This document shows positions 1 to 7,232 of a stretch of 36,218 bases of DNA, one piece after another. How positions within the stretch are numbered: position 1 is the first letter of the stretch; every line of letters starts with the position of its first letter. The stretch is from Candidatus Bathyarchaeota archaeon. Lineage in GTDB: Archaea; Thermoproteota; Bathyarchaeia; Bathyarchaeales; Bathycorpusculaceae. Position numbers and translations under genes: made by a program. The notes under the pieces were generated by a model that did not search any database, was not told the origin of the DNA, and saw only the letters and a list, made by a program, of their open reading frames with translations. The stretch covers positions 1 through 36,218 of the forward strand of contig QYYE01000007.1 of assembly GCA_003589585.1 (NCBI GenBank), written 5' to 3'.

Positions 1-45
1 AGCCCTTTTTTCCTTAAACTTTTTTGGCTTCTTTGGCGAAAGCCC

Positions 46-50
46 TTATA
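46..50 (+). promoter_or_regulatory. Candidate TATA box of the CooT-like gene
   Basis: The AT-rich motif TTATA lies about 38 bases before the preferred ATG at 86. A start of transcription about 25 bases downstream would leave a leader of roughly 10 bases. The motif is short and the call is weak. Confidence 0.3.
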
Positions 51-85
51 ACCCAGAAAGTGATTCTCCAAATGGTGAAATGGCA

Positions 86-271
86 ATGTGCGAGTTTAAC
101 GTTATTGTTAATGGTAAAGTGGAGTTTAAAGATGTAATTTATGCCAAAACTGACGGCGACAACGTTATAGTTAAGAATATTTTGGGTGAAGCCAAAGAGT
201 TCAAGAATTGCAAAATAGTTGAGGTTGATGTGCCTAACACGAGGCTTGTTCTCTCAGCCATAGACCTGTAA
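86..271 (+). CDS. CooT-like small nickel-binding protein
   Basis: This 61-residue protein begins MCEFNV and has the compact beta-rich pattern of the CooT/RNA_bind_2 family (PF10133), with a conserved D-G-D-N-V, an N-I-L-G-E segment and a C-terminal R-L-V-L. CooT proteins are small nickel chaperones linked to carbon monoxide dehydrogenase maturation. Their nickel ligand is the cysteine directly after the initiator methionine. An ATG at 80 would add Met-Ala before MCE, but GGTGA at 74-78 is spaced correctly only for the ATG at 86, and only that start puts Cys at position 2. No CODH gene is in the window. The nearest nickel-related genes are the hyp genes about 12 kb away. Family recognition is good; the exact metal client is unknown. 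Confidence 0.75.
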   Translation: MCEFNVIVNGKVEFKDVIYAKTDGDNVIVKNILGEAKEFKNCKIVEVDVPNTRLVLSAIDL

Positions 272-646
272 AAACATAAAGTTGCCAAGTTGAGTCTAAG
301 CCTAAAACAACCAGACAGAGTTCAGCCAGCTGTTAACTAAACCGCAAAGATAATCCTGTTGATGCAATCGCAAGAGACTACTAAGCCAGTTAGTTAATGT
401 TTACAACTGTTCTAAGCCTAGTTGTTCAGCTTGCTCCTCAACTCGGTAGATAATAACTGAGAAATCAAGTCTATTTAAGACTGCTTGTACAAAGCCTGCT
501 CAATCAATTCAGCCCAAAAACAAGGTTTAAACATTATTTTAGCGAAAAAATCACGAACCAACAGCCTGAAACATGTAAGCATGGACGATATTTAAGCAAA
601 ACAAGCCCTAAATAACTGCTCGGTTATGGTTTTGATACTTTTCGGC
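272..646. other. Intergenic stretch without a recognised gene
   Basis: About 375 bases with stops in all frames and no ORF with a recognisable product. The ten-base word TCTAAGCCTA occurs twice (near 294 and 412). No convincing RNA gene was found by eye. Confidence 0.5.
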
Positions 647-654
647 TTTATATA
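647..654 (+). promoter_or_regulatory. TATA box, near-leaderless promoter
   Basis: TTTATATA is centred about 26 bases before TTG 676 and 28 before ATG 679. That is the usual distance from an archaeal TATA box to the transcription start, so the mRNA is probably leaderless or nearly so. No Shine-Dalgarno sequence precedes the gene, which fits. Confidence 0.6.
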
Positions 655-678
655 CTCAAAAATCGATCTATTGTATTG

Positions 679-1350
679 ATGAGCGGCAGAGAAAAATTCG
701 ATCGTGACCTTACAACTCTCTTATCTAGGCTAACAAGAGAAACAGACTTGGAAGTGGAAAACAAGCTCAACATGCTTAAAGACTGGCTCATAAAGCTTCA
801 CACGGAAAACATCGTCAAAATCAACCACTCTGTTATGGAGCTTGTCTGCGCCAAATACCTCATCTTGAAAGGCTACGAGGTACAAATCGAGTACATTCTA
901 AATCCCATTTTAACCTGCGATTTATATGCCATAAAAGGTTTAGGAAATGAAATTGTTGAGATAGAAACAGGCTTCATTCCGCCTGAACATGCGTTGGCGC
1001 CCTTAACCTATACTTCTGCAAGGTTAGCAAGCAAAATAATACGTTACAGTAGTTTTGCTGGTAAATTCACTTTAGGCGTGCCACCACACTACATCCTGCC
1101 CTTTCCACCAGCGCTGGCAAAACAGCCGAGAAACAGAACAACCCAAGAAATCCAAGACATCAAAAAACTCTGCGACAAATACTACCAAAAACCCCCAGTC
1201 TTAACCGAAGACATACAAAACGCACGCATCCAAGAAATCTATATAATCGACGTTGACAGAGCAAAAGTCCAAGAAATCGATCCAGAAGCATACCTCAAAC
1301 GCGCAATCCAGAAAGGCATCGCCTTCAACTACATGCCACCAGACATCTAA
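679..1350 (+). CDS. Uncharacterised protein, restriction-endonuclease-like (PD-(D/E)XK) candidate
   Basis: A 223-residue soluble protein. Its middle part shows a helix with H-S-V-M-E-L, then a K-G-Y-E-V strand, then C-D-L-Y-A followed at short distance by E-I-V-E-I-E-T-G. The spacing of an Asp and a following E-x-E on a strand is what the PD-(D/E)XK nuclease fold shows, although the usual catalytic Lys is not in its normal place, so activity is uncertain. The C-terminal part is rich in lysine and glutamate. A TTG at 676 would add one Met; ATG 679 is preferred. The gene is followed after 14 bases by a GIY-YIG gene and then an alkyltransferase-like gene, suggesting a nucleic-acid-related operon. 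The fold call is inference from short motifs. Confidence 0.5.
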   Translation: MSGREKFDRDLTTLLSRLTRETDLEVENKLNMLKDWLIKLHTENIVKINHSVMELVCAKYLILKGYEVQIEYILNPILTCDLYAIKGLGNEIVEIETGFIPPEHALAPLTYTSARLASKIIRYSSFAGKFTLGVPPHYILPFPPALAKQPRNRTTQEIQDIKKLCDKYYQKPPVLTEDIQNARIQEIYIIDVDRAKVQEIDPEAYLKRAIQKGIAFNYMPPDI

Positions 1351-1364
1351 AGGAGCCAGAAAGC

Positions 1365-1613
1365 GTGAAGTTCTGTGTTTATATTCTGCAGTGTATGGAT
1401 GGCAGCTTCTACACAGGATACACAAAGAACCTGCAAGAGCGGCTCAAACAGCATGAGAATGGTAAGGGTGCAAAATATACTAAATCGCACAAGCCGCGCA
1501 GGGTTGCTTATGTGGAGAATTTTGATTCTCAAGCCCAAGCTATGAGAAGAGAGAAGGAAATAAAGAAGATGTCGCGTCAGCAAAAAATTAATTTAATCAA
1601 CTCAGAAAACTAG
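1365..1613 (+). CDS. GIY-YIG nuclease-like protein (YhbQ/UPF0213 type)
   Basis: An 82-residue single-domain protein. It begins with V-Y-I-L and continues with F-Y-T-G-Y-T-K-N-L-Q-E-R-L-K-Q-H, the GIY-YIG core in its Y-I-L/Y-T-G form with the conserved Arg. K-Y-T follows, then a second helix with the catalytic-type Glu in R-R-E-K-E-I-K. Length and layout match stand-alone YhbQ-type proteins, which are implicated in DNA damage processing in bacteria. The start is GTG with a good AGGAG at 1351-1355, nine bases upstream and directly after the previous stop codon, so the two genes are co-transcribed. The exact substrate is unknown. Confidence 0.88.
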   Translation: MKFCVYILQCMDGSFYTGYTKNLQERLKQHENGKGAKYTKSHKPRRVAYVENFDSQAQAMRREKEIKKMSRQQKINLINSEN

Positions 1614-1619
1614 CATTGG

Positions 1620-2102
1620 GTGAAGTGTACGCCTCCAAAAAAGCCGACTTGGCAGCAAAAACTAAACGATAACAAGGGTTTACCCAAAGTTGAGGAAATC
1701 ACCGGTAAAATGAGCACAAAATGGGGCACGGGAACCGTGGTTATTCCAGCGCCCATAGAAGTTAATGAACTCATGGCAAAAATTCCAAAAGGAAAACTCA
1801 CAACAATCAATCACATTCTCCAGGCTCTTGCAAAAAAACACAACGCCACCATCGGTTGCCCCATGACCACAGGCATATTCGCTTGGGTTGCAGCCAACGC
1901 CGCCGAGGAGCAGCGGCAACAGGGAAAAACCGACATTACCCCTTACTGGCGAACACTAAAAACAGGCGGATTGTTAAACGACAAATATCCTGGCGGAACA
2001 GACATCCAAAAGATTCTCTTAGAACAAGAAGGACATGTGGTGATTCAAAGGGGCAAGAAGTTCTTGGTTTTGGATTACGAAAAAGCCCTGTTTCCCATCT
2101 AA
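1620..2102 (+). CDS. MGMT/alkyltransferase-like (ATL-like) DNA-binding protein without the active-site Cys
   Basis: A 160-residue protein. A winged-helix-like segment, K-I-P-K-G-K-L-T-T-I-N-H-I, corresponds to the DNA-binding part of O6-alkylguanine alkyltransferases. Downstream comes I-T-P-Y-W-R-T-L-K-T-G-G followed by K-Y-P-G-G, which aligns in order with the P-C-H-R-V...G...GG active-site region. The Cys-His of true transferases, or Trp-His of ATL proteins, is replaced by Tyr-Trp, so no alkyl transfer is expected. A role in lesion recognition is plausible. The GTG at 1620 is chosen because the N-terminal segment belongs to the family's conserved region; ATG 1710 would drop it. It follows the GIY-YIG gene by 6 bases. 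Its stop overlaps the convergent gene's stop. Confidence 0.7.
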   Translation: MKCTPPKKPTWQQKLNDNKGLPKVEEITGKMSTKWGTGTVVIPAPIEVNELMAKIPKGKLTTINHILQALAKKHNATIGCPMTTGIFAWVAANAAEEQRQQGKTDITPYWRTLKTGGLLNDKYPGGTDIQKILLEQEGHVVIQRGKKFLVLDYEKALFPI

Positions 2103-3340
2103 ACACCAACCATCAGCGTCAAAGCTAAACCTGTAAACACAGGAACCAAAACGTTATCGTTAACCGGCAAAGGCAAAACCTCAATTGTCATGGCAATCGC
2201 TGCACCAGCCAAAGCAAAAACCGGCGGGACAAAAAATGCTCCAGCTAAAAAGGCAAACAAGAACCCAGCCAACGAGCCCTCTAAGGTCTTGCCCTTGTTA
2301 AATGGCAGGGTTTTGGAGACAATTCCTCCGAAAATTGAGGCTGTGCTGTCGCCTAAGCAGAACATGGCAATGGCGGCGCCGCCTGCAAGGGTGGGGAAAA
2401 GCAGCAGGGTCAACAGTATTCCGAAGGCAAAGTATAGGGGTGCAGCAGCAAACCCTTGGAGTTCAGTTTGGGAAGCTGCATGACGCGTAATCGCCGAAAA
2501 CACAGGCAGGTCTTTTCCTTCTAGGCGGTAAAGCTCAGAAACAAGATAGAGCAGTGAAACCACAAAAATTAAGGCGGCAACAATTGGGACGCCGATTAAG
2601 CCTGCTACGACGGGAACAAAAAAGCCTGCCGCGTGGATGTCCTCTCGCACAAAATCTTTTCTTGTGGGTAGGGAACGCTTGATGGGTTTTCCATCTATAA
2701 TAGGAAGGATTCGCGACAGTTTGCCTATTACCACTTTATCCGCTTTGACCCGCAATACAAAATCTGGGTTGTAGCCGATTTTGAGGGTTTGGGGCAGGAA
2801 TAGGCAGCGGTTGTTTCGGTCGTCAGCAACCACTACGCAATCGCGCAGGCTTAACCCTTCAGCTGCTAAAATCTGCTCCAAAATCTTCAGTTTCCCATTA
2901 AGCCCTATCGCGTCGCCCCAAATTTCACCCGTTAACACGCCGTCAACAGTGCCGACTTCAATGCCGAAAGCATAGTCTGCGCCGACTTCATCGGCTAACT
3001 TTTTGACAAGAACCGTTGGCAGCCCCGAGCTTATCAGGGCAATCTTGTAGTTTCTCATTTTAAGCTGGCAAAAAACGCTCTTGATGGAGGGTGTTGACGG
3101 CAGCTTCTCAAACATGCGCAAGAGCAGGTCCATTTTTACGCCTTGCAGGTTGCTGAAGATACGTTTTAGGGCTGACTCCAGCTTTAAGATGCCTGCTTCA
3201 TAGAGGAAACCGAAAAAAAGAAACTTTACTAGCCTGACAAGACCCAGATTTTTGCCGACTTCGAAAAAGAAGCGGTTCTTGGGAATCAGCACTCCTTCAA
3301 CATCGAAGACTGCTAGGCGGTTTTTCTCTTTAGCCGTCAT
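2099..3340 (-). CDS. Fusion of HAD-like phosphatase and CTP-type polyprenol/dolichol kinase
   Basis: A 413-residue protein with two parts. Residues 8-215 are a HAD domain: F-D-V-E-G-V-L at 12-18 (nucleophile Asp13, but Glu15 where Asp is usual), I-S-S-G at 103-106, Lys150 and A-D-D-R-N-N at 172-177. Residues about 233-413 are a multi-helix membrane domain with G-D-S-T-A-S at 330-335, K-G-K-T-L-E-G-S near 349-356 and N-D-N at 394-396, the signature order of SEC59/dolichol kinase and phytol kinase proteins. The membrane half probably phosphorylates an isoprenoid alcohol; the soluble half could act on a related phosphate. It has its own promoter. The two domain calls are firm; the joint reaction is inference. 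Confidence 0.8.
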   Translation of the reverse strand: MTAKEKNRLAVFDVEGVLIPKNRFFFEVGKNLGLVRLVKFLFFGFLYEAGILKLESALKRIFSNLQGVKMDLLLRMFEKLPSTPSIKSVFCQLKMRNYKIALISSGLPTVLVKKLADEVGADYAFGIEVGTVDGVLTGEIWGDAIGLNGKLKILEQILAAEGLSLRDCVVVADDRNNRCLFLPQTLKIGYNPDFVLRVKADKVVIGKLSRILPIIDGKPIKRSLPTRKDFVREDIHAAGFFVPVVAGLIGVPIVAALIFVVSLLYLVSELYRLEGKDLPVFSAITRHAASQTELQGFAAAPLYFAFGILLTLLLFPTLAGGAAIAMFCLGDSTASIFGGIVSKTLPFNKGKTLEGSLAGFLFAFLAGAFFVPPVFALAGAAIAMTIEVLPLPVNDNVLVPVFTGLALTLMVGV

Positions 3341-3365
3341 TTTCTTCCTTAACTCTTAAATCAGC

Positions 3366-3373
3366 GTTATATC
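3366..3373 (-). promoter_or_regulatory. Candidate TATA box of the HAD/kinase fusion gene
   Basis: On the minus strand GATATAAC lies 26-33 bases before the ATG at 3340, giving a very short leader. AAGGAAG just before the ATG may act as a ribosome binding site. This separates the fusion gene from the radical SAM gene upstream, whose stop is 73 bases away. Confidence 0.45.
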
Positions 3374-3413
3374 AAAAGAGAATGGTAGCTTGCTAAAGAT
3401 AAAACTATCCTGC

Positions 3414-4751
3414 CTAGCTGCAAACGCCCTTTTTATTTTGCAGTTCAAGCGGGCATCCACCGCCGCAAACCTGAAGTTCAGGGCAATCTCTGCATTTAGC
3501 CTCTGCATAGTCGCGGCTGCGTAGTTTTACGGCTATGGGGTTGTTCCAGATGCGCTCCCAAGAGTCCACTAGGATGTTGCCTAAACTTTCAAAGTAGCTT
3601 TGGCAGGGATATACATCGCCATTTGGACCCACACAAGCGTTAATGAGGGCGGCAGTGCAGGATTTTACGCCTAAACCAAGCTGTACAGGGTTAAACTCGC
3701 AGTACTGCGTTGGAGTGTACCACAGAAACTTTAGCCCCAGCAGGTTGGCTTTGTCGCGGATTTGGGGCAAAACCACGCTGAGCTCTTCTATGGTTAGGGC
3801 GAACTGTTGGCTTGCAGCGTTGGCTCTTCCTGAGTAGATGAGGCTGTTGCAGCCGAAAGCATCCACATCCAGCGCCTTGATAAAATCAATTGTGTCTAAG
3901 AATTCGCCTGCGTTTTGTTTGTTTAGTGTTGCGTTGGTTGAGACGTAAATTTGCGATTGTACAGCGTTTTTTATGCCAGCCACCGTTTCAGCCCAGCTGC
4001 CCTGCACCTTTGTTATTGCGTCGTGGACCTGCGGTTTGTGGGATTCAAGGGTGATTTGTATAAAATCCAGCCCAGCCTTCTCCAGCGCGTCCACATAGGC
4101 TTTGTCTTTTAGTTTTCGCCCATTAGTGATTAACCCTGAAACCATGCCTTTCTGCTGTGCATAATGCAAAAACTCAGGCAAATCCTCGCGCAGGGTGGGT
4201 TCTCCGCCTGTGAAGGTAACGATGAAAACGCCGACTTGGCTGAGTTTGTCGATGACTTGCTTCCACTCTGCTGTGGTTAGTTCGGCTGTTTGGTGTGGTC
4301 CGCCAGCATAGCAGTGCACGCAGTCGTTTTGGCACCGAAAAGTCACGGCTAAGTCCATGCGTAGGGGCGCGGAGTAGTGGTAGCTGAAGGGCTCTTCCTT
4401 CGCGATTTCCAAAAAAGACACGGGGTCAACTTTTTCGGTTTGCGCCAGCGTGCTGATGGTGTAGACGAGTTTCTCATAATCCGCCTTTGCCTCCTCAGCG
4501 CTAACGCGGTATAGGCGGCGAATCTTCTTTAAAACCTCACTCTCGGGCAGTCCCTGCATGAAGTAGTAGGCGTAGGCAGCGGCGGTTTCGTTGAGGTGGA
4601 GCACGGTGTTTGCGTTGATGACCAGTACGCCTCTTTTGCCGTGTTCAATGCGCAGCTGAAGGGACATGCCGGCGAACTCGTCAGTGCCCCGATAGGTGAA
4701 CCTGCCCTCTGGAATCTCAGGCGAATGCAAGATTCTCTTTAACCTGCTCAT
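3414..4751 (-). CDS. Radical SAM/SPASM peptide-modifying enzyme with PqqD-like N-terminus
   Basis: A 445-residue enzyme. Residues about 38-105 look like a PqqD-type peptide-recognition domain: G-V-L-V-I-N followed by L-N-E-T-A-A and helices. The radical SAM core starts with Cys140-x3-Cys144-x2-Cys147, which bind the 4Fe-4S cluster that cleaves S-adenosylmethionine, followed by F-T-G-G-E-P-T. The C-terminal third is a SPASM domain with about eight cysteines in the order expected for auxiliary clusters, ending C-G-G-G-C-P. Enzymes of this layout modify ribosomally made peptides, for example by thioether formation. Its start lies 3 bases after the stop of a membrane protein with a ten-cysteine tail, the obvious candidate substrate. 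The exact chemistry cannot be read from sequence. Confidence 0.9.
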   Translation of the reverse strand: MSRLKRILHSPEIPEGRFTYRGTDEFAGMSLQLRIEHGKRGVLVINANTVLHLNETAAAYAYYFMQGLPESEVLKKIRRLYRVSAEEAKADYEKLVYTISTLAQTEKVDPVSFLEIAKEEPFSYHYSAPLRMDLAVTFRCQNDCVHCYAGGPHQTAELTTAEWKQVIDKLSQVGVFIVTFTGGEPTLREDLPEFLHYAQQKGMVSGLITNGRKLKDKAYVDALEKAGLDFIQITLESHKPQVHDAITKVQGSWAETVAGIKNAVQSQIYVSTNATLNKQNAGEFLDTIDFIKALDVDAFGCNSLIYSGRANAASQQFALTIEELSVVLPQIRDKANLLGLKFLWYTPTQYCEFNPVQLGLGVKSCTAALINACVGPNGDVYPCQSYFESLGNILVDSWERIWNNPIAVKLRSRDYAEAKCRDCPELQVCGGGCPLELQNKKGVCS

Positions 4752-4754
4752 CCC

Positions 4755-6383
4755 TTAACCAACTCCTCCCCCCGCGCACGCACAAGCACATGAAACACAC
4801 GCGCAGGCACAGGCGCAAGCTGCACAAGCGCAAACGCAGTCCGCTCCGGCTCGTGCTGGTTTGTGGGATGCTTTTGGCGGCGGCGGAACAATGGCGTTAG
4901 CGAACTTTTCCAGGCTGACTACGATGTTGTTTGAGGTGATTTCCACGGCTGTGGCGATGTTGTCTGCGAATTGTCCGCCTGGAATGCTTGGGGGCTTGCC
5001 CGATTGTGTGGGAACATTGATGTTTGGCTTGTAGGTAGGGCGGGGATTGTAGGTTGAGTAGCTGTACCACCACCAGAACCACAAGGGGTTAGGCTCAAAG
5101 GTGCGGTCTCTGAACACGGTCTCTGTGCGGGTGCGCTGGTTAGGGTCAAGCATAAGCCATAGCAACTGCTCATCATAAGCGTTCGAAGCCAACTCCACCG
5201 TGCCGGCTTGCTCCACTTGGCTCCATGCTTGAGATACGATTTTGACGTAGTAGTCCACGGTGTCTTTTCTGCTGTACCCATGCATCTTCTGCTCCACCGT
5301 GTCGCGCAGAAACATGATGGCTCTCGCCAGCTTCTCCTCATCCAGCGAGCCGTCCGCCCTTAGCGCTCTGAGAAAATCAATTTCGTAGTAGCGCAAGGGA
5401 AATTCCTTGGTTCCTGTTTTGTTCTCATATGGCGGCAACACTCGGAGTTTAAGCGACGGCTTAGTCTCTTCAGCCCAAACTGCCCTTTTCTGGAGCAGGC
5501 TGTAGAGAATGGCGGTGACAATTTGCGGCGGCTTTAGATCCAAAAGGTAAGAGGCTTCGACGGCGGTTAAACCTCGTTTTATTCCCAAGGTTTCCATGCT
5601 GACCCGCGGCGTGGAGTAGCTGCTTTTTCTGGTAGCCAAGAAAATAATTACCGCAAGCACAACAATGACGAGCCCCGCCAAAAGAAACAGCACCATGTAG
5701 CCCTCTAACTCTCCAAAACCACCGTCCGGCGGGGGGGTGAAATCTGGCAGGTACGGAGCTGGAAAAGAAACGCCGACAAGGAAGATTTCGTTGGGTTGCA
5801 GGACGGGTTTTTCCCAGTAAACCGCCAATCTGCCCTCCACTATGGAGGTACTGTTGTAGAAGACCTCTGTGGTTTTCACCTCGTCAACCGTTACGTCGGG
5901 CGGCAGAACAATTTGAATTCGCACGTCGTTGATGGGCACGTCTTGGAGCCATTGGGGCGCAAACTGCATCCCATAGTTGCCAGGGTTTGTTGTGTCGTTG
6001 AATATCATGCGTGCCACGTTTGTGGTGACTGTGAACCAGACGGTGTTTCCAGCGGTCAACGGCTCAGCAAGGTCAACTCTGACGCGATAATTGCTTCCGC
6101 TACTGTCATCTGTGGCTTGCAGTTGCCGCCCGAACTGGTCCACGGCTTCTCCCACCGTAAAGTCGCCGTTTGGTTGACCTAGCCGCACAAAGTTTATGGG
6201 GTCGCCTGAACTCAGCGTTACGGTAACGTTGTAGGTTAAGTCAACTGTTCCATCCTGGTTGATAAAAAGCTGTGCCCACTGGTGGTCAAAATTAAAAACC
6301 CTTTGAGCGCTGGCAACGCCAATCGACATAGACGCCACAGCCAACACAAAAACAACGACGAAAAGGATGCTGCGCTTCACCAT
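4755..6383 (-). CDS. DUF2207-type membrane protein with C-terminal ten-Cys Cys-Ala tail (candidate modified substrate)
   Basis: A 542-residue protein. Residues 1-26 are a signal peptide ending in A-S-A. Residues 27-215 form a beta-rich outside domain. One membrane helix spans about 229-251. A winged-helix-like cytoplasmic segment follows at 270-305, then a helical region and an aromatic stretch W-F-W-W-W-Y near 435-440. The layout matches DUF2207 proteins. The end is unusual: residues 516-536 hold ten cysteines alternating mainly with alanine, followed by A-G-G-G-V-G. There is no other cysteine in the protein. With this topology the tail is cytoplasmic, within reach of the radical SAM enzyme encoded 3 bases downstream. 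The start overlaps the preceding gene by 7 bases and is served by GAGGAG. The substrate role is inferred from context. Confidence 0.88.
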   Translation of the reverse strand: MVKRSILFVVVFVLAVASMSIGVASAQRVFNFDHQWAQLFINQDGTVDLTYNVTVTLSSGDPINFVRLGQPNGDFTVGEAVDQFGRQLQATDDSSGSNYRVRVDLAEPLTAGNTVWFTVTTNVARMIFNDTTNPGNYGMQFAPQWLQDVPINDVRIQIVLPPDVTVDEVKTTEVFYNSTSIVEGRLAVYWEKPVLQPNEIFLVGVSFPAPYLPDFTPPPDGGFGELEGYMVLFLLAGLVIVVLAVIIFLATRKSSYSTPRVSMETLGIKRGLTAVEASYLLDLKPPQIVTAILYSLLQKRAVWAEETKPSLKLRVLPPYENKTGTKEFPLRYYEIDFLRALRADGSLDEEKLARAIMFLRDTVEQKMHGYSRKDTVDYYVKIVSQAWSQVEQAGTVELASNAYDEQLLWLMLDPNQRTRTETVFRDRTFEPNPLWFWWWYSYSTYNPRPTYKPNINVPTQSGKPPSIPGGQFADNIATAVEITSNNIVVSLEKFANAIVPPPPKASHKPARAGADCVCACAACACACACVSCACACAGGGVG

Positions 6384-6730
6384 TTTGGCTCCTCAACAAC
6401 CTCAAACGTGGTACCACAATACGGACACTTAACATATGGCACTCCCTGAACTATCTTGATTTCGCGCGGGTTGATGCTGCCGCCGCAGTTAGGACAGCGG
6501 ATTTGGGCAGCACTCATTCTGCCAGAAACCTCCAACCGCTGAATCACAGTCTTCGGCTTACGCGTAACATAGTAAACCCCAACAATAATTGCAAGCCCAA
6601 TAATGAAGAGGATTCCGCTTGTCGCCAAACGCGTCGCAGTAGCCTGCACGGAAGCCGCAAGCGCAAAAATCACTGCAAAAAAGAACACCACCGCCGCGGC
6701 GATACCGCCGATAACAGCAATTATTCTCAT
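6377..6730 (-). CDS. Two-helix membrane protein with cytoplasmic zinc ribbon
   Basis: A 117-residue protein. It has two hydrophobic helices (about 3-27 and 36-56), a basic R-K-P-K stretch, and then a zinc ribbon with C79-P-N-C82 and C102-P-Y-C105. It is the first gene of a tight three-gene operon; its last codons overlap the start of the DUF2207-type protein by 7 bases. By position it may be a partner or scaffold for the Cys-tailed protein or its modifying enzyme. No closer family is recognised and no enzymatic motif is visible. Confidence 0.8.
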   Translation of the reverse strand: MRIIAVIGGIAAAVVFFFAVIFALAASVQATATRLATSGILFIIGLAIIVGVYYVTRKPKTVIQRLEVSGRMSAAQIRCPNCGGSINPREIKIVQGVPYVKCPYCGTTFEVVEEPKW

Positions 6731-6755
6731 AACTAGTTGCTGAGTAAACCTTGAG

Positions 6756-6764
6756 AATTTAAAC
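6756..6764 (-). promoter_or_regulatory. TATA box of the zinc ribbon/DUF2207/radical SAM operon
   Basis: On the minus strand GTTTAAATT is centred about 30 bases before the ATG at 6730, so transcription should start only a few bases before the first codon. No Shine-Dalgarno sequence precedes that ATG, consistent with a leaderless first gene. Confidence 0.55.
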
Positions 6765-7070
6765 CTAATCCCACCGACTTAGCTAATTAGTTCGTTCTAC
6801 AGGAAGCAGAGCAACTAAAGCGCTGGTAGCCATTGCTGGTTTTTGGCGGTTCTTGTTTTGCGGTAATCGGTTAGATTGTTTGTTTGCGTTTGCTAGTCTT
6901 TTGGGCTTTGTGCAACGCTTTTAGGGGGGTATATAATGGAGGTTAGAGAGAAAACTGCGTCTATCTACAAGTTAAGCCTGCTTTGGCACTGTTGTGGCAG
7001 CTTGCATAACCAGCACAAAACCCATGCCATAATCTGGTGCAAAAAAGGATTGTTAGAGCTCCTCTGCACA
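6765..7070. other. Intergenic stretch, no supported gene
   Basis: About 300 bases without a convincing gene. A plus-strand ORF starts at 6936 after AGGGGGGTATATA, but most of it is antisense to the small membrane protein at 7071-7232 and its composition looks non-coding. Confidence 0.45.
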
Positions 7071-7232
7071 TTAAACGCTAAACTGGTCTGCGTCAGTGAT
7101 GAGCCAAACCATAAGAATGATAACCGCAAGCACAAGCAAAGGATGCAAAATCAAACCGACCGCGGGAAACAAAATCCAACTCAAAAGCCAAACCAAAACC
7201 ACAACCAAAGCTGCCCGCAAAAGAATAGACAT
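7071..7232 (-). CDS. Small hydrophobic membrane protein (53 residues)
   Basis: Reading the minus strand gives a 53-residue protein with two hydrophobic helices separated by F-P-A-V-G and L-H-P, ending D-A-D-Q-F-S-V. An AT-rich TTTAAAATA lies about 35-43 bases before the ATG and could be its TATA box. Codon use is that of a membrane protein, and the opposite strand reads as a polar, His/Asn/Gln-rich string typical of an antisense shadow. It lies 77 bases after the rpiA stop on the same strand. It resembles the general class of short two-helix membrane proteins found in bacteria and archaea; no function is assigned. Confidence 0.5.
   Translation of the reverse strand: MSILLRAALVVVLVWLLSWILFPAVGLILHPLLVLAVIILMVWLITDADQFSV

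Noticed and set aside
4772-4840. Alternating TGC/GCN repeat considered as a simple-sequence or assembly artefact
   Set aside because: Codons vary (TGC/TGT, GCA/GCT/GCC/GCG) while Cys-Ala is kept, which points to selection on protein sequence.
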